This document shows positions 44,988 through 55,634 of a stretch of 64,000 bases of DNA, one piece after another; position 1 is the stretch's first letter, and each line of letters opens with the position of its first letter. This DNA is from Phocaeicola faecalis (lineage in GTDB: Bacteria > Bacteroidota > Bacteroidia > Bacteroidales > Bacteroidaceae). Where the stretch lies: NCBI RefSeq assembly GCF_021730445.1, contig NZ_JADNRM010000012.1, positions 53,245-117,244 on the forward strand, read 5' to 3'. The notes under the pieces are model-generated. The model worked only from the letters and a program-made list of their open reading frames with translations, was not told the origin of the DNA and searched no databases. Both the position numbers and the translations under genes were made by a program.

Positions 44988-46502
44988 TCACAAAAGTCCG
45001 TTAGAACCAAGGACTATCAACATCGCATATCCCAAAACCAGTCCGATAGCTCCCATTATCAATCCGACCTTCTCCATATCCTTTTGCTGAATCATGCCTG
45101 TTGCATGTGCCAAGGCATTCGGAGGAGTGGAAATGGGAAGAACCATAGCAAGGGAAGAACCGACAGCCACTCCTATCAGCAAAGTTTCCACACCGCCCAA
45201 AGCAGAAAGGTTCTCACGCATACTAATACCGGCTATGGCAAGAATAGGAACCAGCAAAGCAGCGGTAGCTGTATGCGAAATGAAATTGGCCATGGCATAG
45301 CAAATTAATCCCGAACCGACAATCATCAGTACAGGAGGCCAGTTATTGAATGGAATGGATTCAATCATGTGCTGCGCAAGCCCTGTCTCCTGCAACGCAA
45401 CGCCCAGCGCAAATCCTCCGGCTACCATCCAAAGCACACTCCAACTGATTTCTTCCAGGTCACGTTTGGTAATAATTCCCGTGACGCAAAAGACAGCGAC
45501 AGGAATCATGGCCACCACATTGGAATTTACTCCGGTGAACTTGTCAGACATCCACAGCAACACAGTAACAGCAAAAGTTATATATACCAAAATAGAACGC
45601 CAGTCTTTTTTTGCCTCTCCGCTTATTTGCAATTCAATTGTCTTCTGTTTGAAAGGAAACAGACGTAACAGGATAAGCCAAGATATGAACAATACAACGA
45701 CAGTATAAGGCATCATAAATCCCATCCATTCACCAAAACCGATGTTCAAGTTCAATCCTTCAGGGTCATTCAGGTATTTCAAGGCTATAGCGTTAGGAGG
45801 AGTTCCGATAGGAGTTCCCATACCACCGATATTGGCAGCTACGGGAATTGCCATGGCCAAACCGATTTTCCCTTTTCCGTCTGCCGGCAGAGACTTCAAA
45901 ACCGGAGTCAGGAATGTAAGCATCATGGCAGCAGTGGCTGTATTACTGAGAAACATGGAAAAGACGGCCGTTACCATAATAAAGCCCAACAGGACATAAC
46001 GGGACTGAGTACCGAAGGGCTTTAACATGACTCGTGCCAACAATACATCCAATCCGCTTTTAGTAGCAGCAATAGCCAGAATGAACCCACCGATAAACAG
46101 CATGATGATAGGATCGGCAAAACAGTGCATGATAGACTTATACTTCACCGTACGACCCAACTCTTCCATAGGGATACCCTGAATAAAAAAACACAGACTA
46201 CTGTCGGATACCGTCAACAACAGCAGGACAACAATCAATACGGAAGTAGTCCACGCTGGAACAGCCTCGAACACCCACATCAAAGTGGCAAAAACAAAAA
46301 TAGAGATTAACCTCTGTTCTATGACTGTCAGCCCTTCTATTCCAAATGTGTTAATGGGCAAACACCATAGTATAAGGGCAACAGTTATGGCAACAGCCAA
46401 CTTTATGCCTCTGCTTACATTTCTTTTTTCAGCCAACCGTTTGGCTTTCTTCAAATCTTGATAGGCTTCGACCAATTGGAAGCCACGGAAAATTTTGTAC
46501 AT
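44988..46502 (-). CDS. SLC13/DASS-family sodium:anion symporter
   Basis: This 504-residue inner-membrane protein has a cytoplasmic N-terminus and about 12 hydrophobic segments. The DASS signatures SNTATAAMM and NIGGMGTPIGTPPNAIA are present, with a second SNT-like element NFISHTATAALLVP and the matching loop LPISTPPNALA. Relatives carry C4-dicarboxylates, citrate or sulfate with sodium. The substrate here is not clear. The gene lies 274 bp downstream of an HTCS gene on the same strand. Confidence 0.92.
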   Translation of the reverse strand: MYKIFRGFQLVEAYQDLKKAKRLAEKRNVSRGIKLAVAITVALILWCLPINTFGIEGLTVIEQRLISIFVFATLMWVFEAVPAWTTSVLIVVLLLLTVSDSSLCFFIQGIPMEELGRTVKYKSIMHCFADPIIMLFIGGFILAIAATKSGLDVLLARVMLKPFGTQSRYVLLGFIMVTAVFSMFLSNTATAAMMLTFLTPVLKSLPADGKGKIGLAMAIPVAANIGGMGTPIGTPPNAIALKYLNDPEGLNLNIGFGEWMGFMMPYTVVVLFISWLILLRLFPFKQKTIELQISGEAKKDWRSILVYITFAVTVLLWMSDKFTGVNSNVVAMIPVAVFCVTGIITKRDLEEISWSVLWMVAGGFALGVALQETGLAQHMIESIPFNNWPPVLMIVGSGLICYAMANFISHTATAALLVPILAIAGISMRENLSALGGVETLLIGVAVGSSLAMVLPISTPPNALAHATGMIQQKDMEKVGLIMGAIGLVLGYAMLIVLGSNGLL

Positions 46503-46528
46503 AGTATTAGAATTAACAAATTTAAGGA

Positions 46529-46536
46529 CAAAGGTA
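46529..46536 (-). promoter_or_regulatory. Candidate -7 box of the anion symporter gene
   Basis: On the minus strand TACCTTTG matches TAnnTTTG about 27 bp before the start codon. The gene therefore probably has its own transcript. Confidence 0.5.
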
Positions 46537-46776
46537 ATATATTATCCTGATATAACCTACGGCTACGCCAATGTTAAATACTGTCAACTGTATATGGAAG
46601 GCCCAATCAGACTAAACAGTATGCATTTTAAAACAATCTCATAATTTACAAACCGAGAAATACCGGTAAACGAATAGAGTAATATCGATTTTTTTTCATA
46701 TACCCAAAACACCTTTAATGAATATTCTTTAAAAGAGATGCAGCCTAGCATCAATCAAAATATCGTTTTTACTTTT

Positions 46777-49700
46777 TCAAGGCCGCCTGTCTGATTGCTC
46801 TCTTTTTACTTTGTATTCACTCGGACTAACTCCAAAATGTTTCCGGAACACTTCCCTGAAGTATTTAGCGTCACAAAATCCGGTCATTTCTGCTATTTCG
46901 GTAATAGAATATTCTCCTTCCCGCAATAATTGCTCCGCGCGTTGCATACGTATCAAACGAATATAATCTGTGGGTGAACCATCTGTCAAACTTTTCAGTT
47001 TGTTATAGAAACTGCTACGGCTCATGTTATGAAGTGCACACAAAGTATCTACCGTAAAATTTGGATTGGTCATGTTTTTCTCTATGTTTTTCCTGACGGA
47101 AGAAATGAATTTCCAGTCCAGCGTATCCTTGCAGCCTTTGGGCCATTGTTCATTATCAAAATCAGCACTGCCGTATTTTTTACGAAGCAGGAGGCGGTTG
47201 GCAATCAAACGATTAATGCTTGCTTTAAGTATACCTACACTGAATGGTTTTGTTATATAGTCATCGGCACCGACCTTCAAGCCTTCCAGAATATTCTTTT
47301 CATCACCTAAAGCGGTCAGCAACAGTACTGGAATATGTGAAGTCTCGATATTCCCCTTGATAGCGGCACACAGTTCATCTCCCGCCAACTCTGGCATCAT
47401 AATATCCGAAAGTACCAAATCAGGATTGAATTCAGATAAAATATCAAGCGCCTCGTTTCCGTTCTTACAAGACTGAACCTTATAATCTTGTCCCAAAGTA
47501 TTAACCAGATAGATACGCAAGTCATCGTTGTCCTCTACTATAAGGATGCGCCTAGACAAATTACAGTCAGAAGTGTTGGCTGTGCTCAACGAGAATGCCG
47601 TATTAATTTCAGGCATACTTATGGTTTGTTCCTGAGGGTGGGCTGTAATACTGGCCTTCTTGAAATGAGCGTTCCCTTTACGGAAAAGGAGCTTTATACA
47701 CGTGCCTTGTCCTACACCGCTTTCTATTGATATATTTCCGCCATGCAAACGTACAAGCCTATGCACCAACATCAACCCTATGCCACTGCCACTTACTTTT
47801 AGGTTGATGGCATTACTGCCCCTGAAATAGGTACGGAAAAGGCTTTTTTGTTCATTATGGGGAATCCCGATTCCCGTATCCCTTACTTCGATACACCAGT
47901 TCTCTCCACATTCTGACGCTCTAACGTGTATGCTTCCATTTTCCGGAGTATACTTCAGAGCATTTGAAAGGATATTCTTCAGAATAGAGTCCATTTTGTC
48001 TCTGTCAAACCACACATTTAAGTAATTACAGCTACTTTCGCATACCAATTGGATGTGCTTGACTTTTGCGTATGAACGGAAAGTGTCACAGATACCGGAT
48101 ATATATGCCCCCAATTCATATTCGGCGATATACAGATGTGACGAATAAGTGTCAATCCGTTCAAAATTGATAAGATTGGTCACAAGACGCAAAAGCACGT
48201 CCACATTCCTCAGGGCCATCCCTACATGTTTCTTTCCTTCTTTATTGACCAAGTCCCTGTTATTCAATTCTTCCAACGGTGCCTTTATCAAAGTCAAGGG
48301 CGTACGTATATCATGGGCTGTATTGATAAAGAAACGTGTCTTTTCATCGGATATCTTTTTTTGTTTCCTCAAAGCCATTATACGAAACAGAATGGTGCAT
48401 GCCAGAATGAACAGTACCACATAACCGACCATGGCCCAAGGACTGGCCCATACAGGAGGGGAGATGATAATCGAAAGGCTGCGTTGTCCATAACTTTTAT
48501 ATTTTTCCTCATTAGAAACCGAACGTATATGAAGTGTATATTTTCCTGCTGGAAGATTGGTAAAACGAATCAGCCCATTGGAAGACGGCGTACTCCATTC
48601 CTTATGAAACCCTTCCAGTTTCCATGAATAAAGTACATTGGAAGGATAGTCGTAATTAATGGAGGAGGCTTGCAGGGAAAATGTATTTTGTCCATACTTG
48701 AGTTTCAGCTCACGAGTATCATTTAAGCTTGCCTGCAACGGTGAGCCGTCCTCCCCCGGGTATACTGTCTGATAAGATATTATTAAGTCACTAAGCAGAA
48801 TCGGCGAAAAAGAGGGACGAGGAATCTTTATATCGGCCGGGAAGCCGATAACACCATCATTGCTGCCCAGTATGAAACGTCCGTCACTGCGCAAGATGCC
48901 GGCACCGGGGTTGAAGCAGACGCTCATAAGCCCCTGTTCACGGGTCCAATTACTAAAAGACATGTTCTGAGGAGAAAAATGGACAATCCCATTTTCTGTA
49001 CAAAGCAGCATATCCCCATTGGGCTTAGGCAGGATGGTATGGATATTATTGGAAATAAGCGCGCAATTTTCTTTATGATATTGGGCGAATGCATTTGCAC
49101 CGGGATCGTAGAGTAGCAGCCCGGCACCTTCGGTTCCTATATACAATACACCGTTTTCTGCCTGATATAATGCGCAAACATGTGCGGATTCTACAGGCAG
49201 GTCTATGTTACGGCTATTTCCAGACTCCTTATCCAACAGATATAAGCCTCTGGAAGTACCGACCCATATTGATGAGCGGTCCTTTTCTTGGATGCAGTTA
49301 ATGGAACTTAGGCCCGGATACAAACGTGACCTCCCTCTTTTAATATCAAAACATTTCAGGTTATAGAAACCTCCGGACCAGATGTTCCCATCCGAGTCTT
49401 TCCGGATATCCCTGATATATTGGTCCGGACGTAAGTCCAGATGGAAAAAAGCCGAAGAGGAGATGTAGTCGACTTTAAGGGTACGCTTATTTATCTGATA
49501 AATTCCGGAGGTAAAACCGCCTGCCAGAATAATACCGGGAGAACCCTCGCATAAGGTAAGGAAAATATGGTTTTTATCCCCGGATTCCTTGTCGAAGGTA
49601 CTGAAAAAGGAATGCCATTCCCCAGTTTTTGTTTTATATAAGCTTATACCGTTGCTGGTACCAAACCAAAGGTCGCCCTCACTGTCCTCAATTACATCAT

Positions 49701-50784
49701 GCACCTGATTGTTCACCAGTGACTGACGGTTGCCGATTGAATGTCGAGTCCAGAGGTATCCCCCGTAACGGTTGTCACAAACAGTTATCCCATTAAAATA
49801 ATTTGCAATCCAGATACGTGCTTTCGCATCCACATATATATCGTTGATGTTATTGTCATTCATGCCGTAATGAGCGGTGTAATCGGCTACTATATAGGGA
49901 ACTGCACGGCATGAGTCTACATCCATACGGTAAATACCCTTCCCATCAGTGGCTATCAGCACCTCGTTCTTGTTAAAAGGTACAATCCGCGTAATGTTTA
50001 CATCACCGAAAGTTTCATCCGAATGTATGCCTGATGGACTGTCGGGGCTGAAAATCCAAACTCCCTGCTTGGAGGTTCCTATGAAAAGTTTGTTCAGGTC
50101 GGCAGAAAAGAACAGTTCGCTTATTGTTACCCGAAGATTATACGCGGGCATACACGAAAGTGATAAAGGATGTTTCTCCAATTTTGCCCGGTACAAGCCG
50201 GATTCAGTACCTATAAAAAAGTCATCAGGTCCCGTCTGTTCAACAGCGGTAATGTTACTGGCTATGTTGCAAGACGGCTGCAAAACATTTCCAGTGTGAG
50301 TGTCAAACAGGATTATCTGCTCTTTACCGCACAGCCACACATATCCGGTGCGATCCATATATCCATAAGTGATGTTAGGCAAGACATTTCCTTTTTTAGA
50401 CAGCGGAGGTGTATAGACCAACTCAAAACGGTTATAATCCGGATCATAACGGAAAATACGCCCTTTCTGACTTATCCCCCACAATATCCCGCCCTCTGCC
50501 ATATAAAGCCAATTCAAACAACTTTGTATGTTAAATTTCTTTCCTTGGTCTGTCAGTTCATAGTGTTTTATTTCCTTTCCGTCATACCGGTTAGGGCCTT
50601 CTTGAGTGAGAAACCACATGTATCCTAAAGAATCCTGCAAAATGCGATAAACTTTCTGGCTACCCAAACCATCTTCCATTCCTATGTACCTATACGTCTG
50701 TGCATCGCATACTTGGGTAAAAAACGCAAATATAAAAAATGTAAGCAATGCATTCCTTAAATAGTAACTTTTTCTACTTTTCAT
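46777..50784 (-). CDS. Hybrid two-component system regulator, no obvious PUL of its own
   Basis: This full-length 1335-residue HTCS has a signal peptide (about 1-28) and a two-part sensor propeller (about 30-655, many LWFGTSNGI-like repeats). A Y_Y_Y domain (about 700-775) and a membrane segment (about 783-802) follow. The kinase has phospho-acceptor His824 in NTAHDIRTPL and a DTGIGI box at 969-974. The receiver has phospho-acceptor Asp1127 in LSDIMMPELAG and Lys1179, and the AraC-type HTH covers about 1225-1330. It is divergent from the HTCS at 51403 and its only co-directional neighbour is the anion symporter. It may regulate PUL2, the symporter or a distant locus. Confidence 0.94.
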   Translation of the reverse strand: MKSRKSYYLRNALLTFFIFAFFTQVCDAQTYRYIGMEDGLGSQKVYRILQDSLGYMWFLTQEGPNRYDGKEIKHYELTDQGKKFNIQSCLNWLYMAEGGILWGISQKGRIFRYDPDYNRFELVYTPPLSKKGNVLPNITYGYMDRTGYVWLCGKEQIILFDTHTGNVLQPSCNIASNITAVEQTGPDDFFIGTESGLYRAKLEKHPLSLSCMPAYNLRVTISELFFSADLNKLFIGTSKQGVWIFSPDSPSGIHSDETFGDVNITRIVPFNKNEVLIATDGKGIYRMDVDSCRAVPYIVADYTAHYGMNDNNINDIYVDAKARIWIANYFNGITVCDNRYGGYLWTRHSIGNRQSLVNNQVHDVIEDSEGDLWFGTSNGISLYKTKTGEWHSFFSTFDKESGDKNHIFLTLCEGSPGIILAGGFTSGIYQINKRTLKVDYISSSAFFHLDLRPDQYIRDIRKDSDGNIWSGGFYNLKCFDIKRGRSRLYPGLSSINCIQEKDRSSIWVGTSRGLYLLDKESGNSRNIDLPVESAHVCALYQAENGVLYIGTEGAGLLLYDPGANAFAQYHKENCALISNNIHTILPKPNGDMLLCTENGIVHFSPQNMSFSNWTREQGLMSVCFNPGAGILRSDGRFILGSNDGVIGFPADIKIPRPSFSPILLSDLIISYQTVYPGEDGSPLQASLNDTRELKLKYGQNTFSLQASSINYDYPSNVLYSWKLEGFHKEWSTPSSNGLIRFTNLPAGKYTLHIRSVSNEEKYKSYGQRSLSIIISPPVWASPWAMVGYVVLFILACTILFRIMALRKQKKISDEKTRFFINTAHDIRTPLTLIKAPLEELNNRDLVNKEGKKHVGMALRNVDVLLRLVTNLINFERIDTYSSHLYIAEYELGAYISGICDTFRSYAKVKHIQLVCESSCNYLNVWFDRDKMDSILKNILSNALKYTPENGSIHVRASECGENWCIEVRDTGIGIPHNEQKSLFRTYFRGSNAINLKVSGSGIGLMLVHRLVRLHGGNISIESGVGQGTCIKLLFRKGNAHFKKASITAHPQEQTISMPEINTAFSLSTANTSDCNLSRRILIVEDNDDLRIYLVNTLGQDYKVQSCKNGNEALDILSEFNPDLVLSDIMMPELAGDELCAAIKGNIETSHIPVLLLTALGDEKNILEGLKVGADDYITKPFSVGILKASINRLIANRLLLRKKYGSADFDNEQWPKGCKDTLDWKFISSVRKNIEKNMTNPNFTVDTLCALHNMSRSSFYNKLKSLTDGSPTDYIRLIRMQRAEQLLREGEYSITEIAEMTGFCDAKYFREVFRKHFGVSPSEYKVKREQSDRRP

Positions 50785-51402
50785 TGAAGTTCATGTGCTT
50801 TTCATTAAAAAAGGAACATCCTGATTCTTGGAGAATATCAGAAATTCCAATAATATACTACTTTATGTTACGTTAAATTAATACACAAAAATAAAAGAAA
50901 TATATTAAAAATACAGGTAAGCGAAAATGATTTTAACAAAAAAATATACTTTTAATAAGCACAGTAATTATAGTACACATTTTTTTATAATTCTCAGACT
51001 ATGAGCATGACGACATTAAAATGGATTATATGGTTTCAATAGCACTTTGATAGGCCCCCTTGCATCATCGCTGTATAAATGCTGTTGGAATCTTGCATCG
51101 GTTTGTACCTGACATACTATCGCCTTCCGGCAATGCCGATTCTATGCCTGCACACATTGATTATTTACAAAGCTTTGGACACAAGGAATTGAACAAGTTT
51201 GTTTCAAGAAAGTGTTTTGACCGGTTTGTTTTCGGCAGGTATACTTATCAATTCAAGGACAGCAACCGTCTATACAATGATTGAGCGCATTTCTTTCCAT
51301 AAACTTTTAGATGCATTTGCAGCTTTTTGTTTCTCATCGTTTTTATTTTGATTAATTAATAATTAAATTTGTCCCGCTAAAAAGACCTAAAACAAATCTA
51401 AT
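50785..51402. other. Divergent intergenic region between two HTCS genes
   Basis: This 618-bp A/T-rich region carries candidate -7 boxes for both genes: TATTTTTG on the minus strand at 50886-50893 and TAAATTTG on the plus strand at 51364-51371. The stretch 51050-51290 is less A/T-rich and encodes an open frame of 74 residues that I do not recognise. It may be a remnant of a lost gene. Confidence 0.5.
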
Positions 51403-54400
51403 ATGAGAATAAATGTATTCTGTATCCTCATCTTCTGTTGTGCTTTCTTTTGCTATGGGAATCATATTCACTTTAAGCATATTAATGTAAAAGAGGGTTT
51501 GTCGCAAATCACTGTGCTTTCCATCTATCAGGATGAGGTAGGAACATTGTGGTTTGGCTCCAGTGAAGGACTGAACAGATATAATGGTGACAAGATAGAC
51601 ATCTATCGTCCGTCGCAAAACAGCAATGGACTTACCCATAATGAAATCAGTGCCATTTGCGGAGACAAAAACGGAAGCATCTATATCCGTTCCATCTATG
51701 ACCTGATAAAGTTCGATATAGAAAAAGAAAAGTTTACCTGCATCCTTCCCAATGCAGTCCATACCATGTATTGCCATAAGGATACGTTATGGATTGGGCA
51801 CCAGAATGAATTGCAATACTATCTGAAGAGTGACGGAAAGGTGCATCACGCAGCCACTCTGGAGTATAAATTCAATGTCGGAAATTCATTGATTATAGAC
51901 CAGGATTACATCTGGATGGGGCACAGCCAAGGCGTCTCACTGATATCCCGCAAAGACTATAAGACAATTAAAACCATCACCGGCATTTCCCATATTTCTT
52001 CTATCTATAGAGACAGCCGGCGAAATATGTGGATCGGCACTGTGCAGGACGGCCTTTACCGCATCAATCCGCAGGAGGAGAGAACACATTACACAGACAG
52101 CAACCGATTGTCCAACAATCAGATAAGGACGGTTCAGGAAGACAACAATGGACATATTTGGGTAGGGACTTTCAATGGTCTGAACCATTACGACCCTGAT
52201 TCCGACACATGGACCGCCCACCTTCATCAAGATAATATAGACTATGGACTCAGCCATAACTCTATCAACTGTTTATATAAAGACCGTCAAGGAACGATTT
52301 GGATAGGAACTTATTTCGGCGGAGTAAATTACTTTAACCCCGATACCAACACGTGCCGGTTTTATGGCTCGGGGACAACAGGAAACCATTTCTTAAGTTT
52401 TCCTTTTGTCGGTAAGATGGTAGAAGATGGGGAGGAAAACCTTTGGATATGTACAGAAGGAGGAGGACTGAATCTCTTCAACCGAACGACTCAAACCTTT
52501 GAGAAGTTCTCTTATCATGCCAACGGACTTCCCGGAACGGCGCATAACAATATGAAATGTATCTATTATGCCAAAGAGAAAAACAAACTATACATAGGTA
52601 CGCATACCGGCGGTCTCGCTATTTTCGACATTGCTCGGAAACAGTTCCGCACGCTGACTCCCCTTCAAAACAACCCGACTTCACAAGCCGGCAATATCGT
52701 CAATGAAATACAGCCTTATAAAGACAAGCTTATTATGCTGACGCAGGCAGGTGTCTATCTTTTCAATCCCGAACAAGAGACGTTCTCTCCCCTCACCCGC
52801 AATGAAGATATCAATGAGCAACTCTCCCGCCCTTATCAGTTTGAGACCTTTCTTATCGACAGTAAAGAAAGACTATGGCTGGCCGATTCAAAAGGAGGAC
52901 TTCTGCGCATCCACATAACGGACAACAGTCTTCACCGTTATTACACCAACGCGCAAGATTCTTCCTCCATCGGTAAATTCAGAATAGTGAATATCATGGA
53001 AAACAGCAAAGGCGAAATTTATTTCGGCACTATCGGCTCAGGATTATTCAAATATATCCCCGATAGTGACTCCTTCTGTCAATATGGACTAGGCAATAAC
53101 GCATTGCCCAGCGATTATTGCTACTATATCTGTGAATCTCCCATTTACCACCATCTGTTGATTCTGCACAGCAAAGGCTTCTCTCTCTTTGATTCCGAAA
53201 CCGGTAAAAGCAAGCATACATACAATTTATTTCAAATGGGATATTGCCAGGGCTCAAGCATTTATTTCGCACAAAATGGAGAAGTCTTTATCGGCGGAGT
53301 AAACGGCATGCTTTCTTTTTTTGAAGAACAGCTCTACCACACCAACCATGATTATCATATTTATTTTGATCAGTTGTGGGTGCATAACACACGTGTACTG
53401 CCCGATGACGAAACCGGAATCCTCCCGCAAACTCTCTCGCAGGTAAAAGAAATCAGGCTTTCGCACGACCAGAATAATCTAATCTTCGAGTTCTGCTCCT
53501 CCAATTATACGTTGAACGAAGACGTAATTTATGAATACAAATTAGAAGGTTTCTCCGACCATTGGATTCCTACCCAGTCACAGTCTATTTCCTACACCAA
53601 CCTCAGTCCGGGCATGTATCGGCTAATAGTTCGCGAACATCAGGGTTCACACAGCATCAGCCTCAACATCTACATTGCTCCTCCTTTCTATGCCACTTAC
53701 TGGGCGTTTATGATATATGTGTTGTGTCTGATTGGTATCATGTACCTCATTATCCATATCAAGACTAAACAAACCCAACTTCAGGCCTCACTGCAATTTG
53801 AGCGCAAAGAAAAAGAACGCACAGAAGAACTGAATCAGGTCAAACTGAGATTCTTTACCAACATCTCACATGAGTTCCGCACTCCCCTCACACTGATTAT
53901 CGGACAGATTGAGGTGTTATTGCAGCAAAATAAACTTGCTCCGACCATCTATAACCGCATATTGCACATCTATAAAAACGCATGGCACATGAGAGATCTC
54001 ATTTCAGAACTTCTGGACTTCCGCAAACAGGAGCAAGGATATCTGAAACTGAGGATTGAACACAAAGACATCATTCCTTTTGTAAAAGAAATATACATAT
54101 CCTTTTATGAATATGCGGCTACCCAGCAAATCAATTACCGGTTTGAATGCCCGGAACAAGAACTCAAACTATGGTTTGACCCGGTACAACTGCAGAAAGT
54201 CATATTCAATCTGATTTCAAACGCCTTTAAATATACCCCAAAAGGAGGTAAAATCAATGTGACCATCAGCAATACAAACACACAGGCTCATATCAGTGTA
54301 AAGGACAATGGCTCCGGCATTCCACAAGAAGCTGTCAGCAAAATATTCGAACGTTTCTACCAACTGGAGAATGGCGCCAACAAATTCACGCTCGGCACAG

Positions 54401-55431
54401 GAATCGGGCTGGCACTCTCCAAAGGAATCATCGACCTTCATCATGGAAGTATTCATGTGAAAAGCGAACCGGGCCAAGGAAGTGAGTTCACAATCTGTCT
54501 GCTAAAAGGGAACTCTCATTTTTCACCTGAAGACATTGCACATACCCGCCTGACTACGGATGACAACAGAGACACCGGCAAGTTGCTCGACCTGGCAGAG
54601 ATGCCCATCGAAGAAGCTCCTCCCACCACACCGGATACCGACAGCGGAAAACCTGTGCTCCTCATAGTGGAAGATAATGAAGAAATGCTGGATTTACTGA
54701 AGAGCATATTCGAATCCATGTATGAAGTGCACATCGCCCTGAACGGCAAGGAAGGATTGCAAATGGCATATCAGGTACATCCCAGCCTCATTATCAGTGA
54801 TGTGATGATGCCTGAAATGTCGGGCAAGGAATTATGTTATAAGATAAAAAACAGTATCGAACTATCTTATATTCCTGTCATACTGCTCACGGCACAAGCG
54901 TCCGAACAATATACAATAGAAGGATATATGTTTGGGGCAGACGATTATATCACCAAGCCCTTTAATGTGAAAATTCTCATAGCCCGTTGCAGCAACCTCA
55001 TCAAGAACCGGCAACAAATGCTGGAACGTCTCAAACAGCCTATCGCCAACAAACAGGAGGCCCCGGACACCATTAATGTAAATGACCGCCAACTGTTGGA
55101 AAAGGCAACGCAGGTAATCAAAGAGAACTTTGAGAATCCGGAGTTCGACATGAACCTTCTCGCCTCTGAGCTTGGAATGGGACGCAGCAAACTATATACG
55201 AAATTAAAAGAAATCACCGGACTGACTCCCAATGAGTTTACTCTCAAGTTGAAATTGGAGGAAGCAATGCATTTACTGCACAATGCACCTCATCTCAATG
55301 TAACGGAGATTTCCTACCAGCTCGGATTCTCTTCGGCCAGATACTTCAGCAAATGTTTCAAAACATTCTATGGTATTGCTCCTCTGAATGTACGCAAAAA
55401 CAATGATTCTCCCGCCAAAGAAGATAAGTAA
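51403..55431 (+). CDS. Hybrid two-component system regulator (PUL2)
   Basis: This 1342-residue HTCS has a signal peptide (about 1-19), a sensor propeller (about 20-640), a Y_Y_Y domain and a membrane segment (about 768-788). Further on are HisKA with phospho-acceptor His823 in NISHEFRTPL, an HATPase domain (DNGSGI), a receiver with phospho-acceptor Asp1133 in SDVMMPEMSG, and an AraC-type HTH (about 1225-1335). It converges on the SusD gene of PUL2 across a MITE-like repeat, so it is the best candidate regulator of that locus. Long stretches, including YTNLSPG, APPFYAT and the kinase core, closely match the HTCS at 1-2760. Confidence 0.95.
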   Translation: MRINVFCILIFCCAFFCYGNHIHFKHINVKEGLSQITVLSIYQDEVGTLWFGSSEGLNRYNGDKIDIYRPSQNSNGLTHNEISAICGDKNGSIYIRSIYDLIKFDIEKEKFTCILPNAVHTMYCHKDTLWIGHQNELQYYLKSDGKVHHAATLEYKFNVGNSLIIDQDYIWMGHSQGVSLISRKDYKTIKTITGISHISSIYRDSRRNMWIGTVQDGLYRINPQEERTHYTDSNRLSNNQIRTVQEDNNGHIWVGTFNGLNHYDPDSDTWTAHLHQDNIDYGLSHNSINCLYKDRQGTIWIGTYFGGVNYFNPDTNTCRFYGSGTTGNHFLSFPFVGKMVEDGEENLWICTEGGGLNLFNRTTQTFEKFSYHANGLPGTAHNNMKCIYYAKEKNKLYIGTHTGGLAIFDIARKQFRTLTPLQNNPTSQAGNIVNEIQPYKDKLIMLTQAGVYLFNPEQETFSPLTRNEDINEQLSRPYQFETFLIDSKERLWLADSKGGLLRIHITDNSLHRYYTNAQDSSSIGKFRIVNIMENSKGEIYFGTIGSGLFKYIPDSDSFCQYGLGNNALPSDYCYYICESPIYHHLLILHSKGFSLFDSETGKSKHTYNLFQMGYCQGSSIYFAQNGEVFIGGVNGMLSFFEEQLYHTNHDYHIYFDQLWVHNTRVLPDDETGILPQTLSQVKEIRLSHDQNNLIFEFCSSNYTLNEDVIYEYKLEGFSDHWIPTQSQSISYTNLSPGMYRLIVREHQGSHSISLNIYIAPPFYATYWAFMIYVLCLIGIMYLIIHIKTKQTQLQASLQFERKEKERTEELNQVKLRFFTNISHEFRTPLTLIIGQIEVLLQQNKLAPTIYNRILHIYKNAWHMRDLISELLDFRKQEQGYLKLRIEHKDIIPFVKEIYISFYEYAATQQINYRFECPEQELKLWFDPVQLQKVIFNLISNAFKYTPKGGKINVTISNTNTQAHISVKDNGSGIPQEAVSKIFERFYQLENGANKFTLGTGIGLALSKGIIDLHHGSIHVKSEPGQGSEFTICLLKGNSHFSPEDIAHTRLTTDDNRDTGKLLDLAEMPIEEAPPTTPDTDSGKPVLLIVEDNEEMLDLLKSIFESMYEVHIALNGKEGLQMAYQVHPSLIISDVMMPEMSGKELCYKIKNSIELSYIPVILLTAQASEQYTIEGYMFGADDYITKPFNVKILIARCSNLIKNRQQMLERLKQPIANKQEAPDTINVNDRQLLEKATQVIKENFENPEFDMNLLASELGMGRSKLYTKLKEITGLTPNEFTLKLKLEEAMHLLHNAPHLNVTEISYQLGFSSARYFSKCFKTFYGIAPLNVRKNNDSPAKEDK

Positions 55432-55588
55432 GGGGTTGTGTCAAAACGTGGATAATGCTGTCGTTTCATTCGTAGGGGGCGAGGTCCGCTCGCCCGAAAA
55501 CAGTTTGTTTTGTGTCTTCGGGCAGGCAAACCCTGCCCCTACAGCTGACGATTGGATAGGCCGGTTTAGTTTGGACACACTCCCTCAC
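55432..55588. repeat. MITE-like palindromic repeat, copy B
   Basis: This is the reverse-complement relative of the element at 18397-18549, with only scattered differences, the same internal hairpins and matching ends (GTTGTGTCAAAAC left, GGACACACTCCC right). It starts directly after the stop codon of the HTCS gene and fills the convergent junction with SusD. Confidence 0.85.
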
Positions 55589-55634
55589 AACCTAACAAAA
55601 CCTAACCTTTTACCTCAACAATCAAAATATATAT

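Noticed and set aside
31870..44990. Complete genomic island inserted at the tmRNA gene
   Set aside because: I could not find a second copy of the tmRNA 3' end downstream, nor mobilisation or conjugation genes. The recombinase fits the adjacent promoter switch better.
51060..51284. 74-residue ORF in the gap between the two HTCS genes
   Set aside because: No recognisable domain and no good start context. I leave it as a possible gene remnant rather than a gene.
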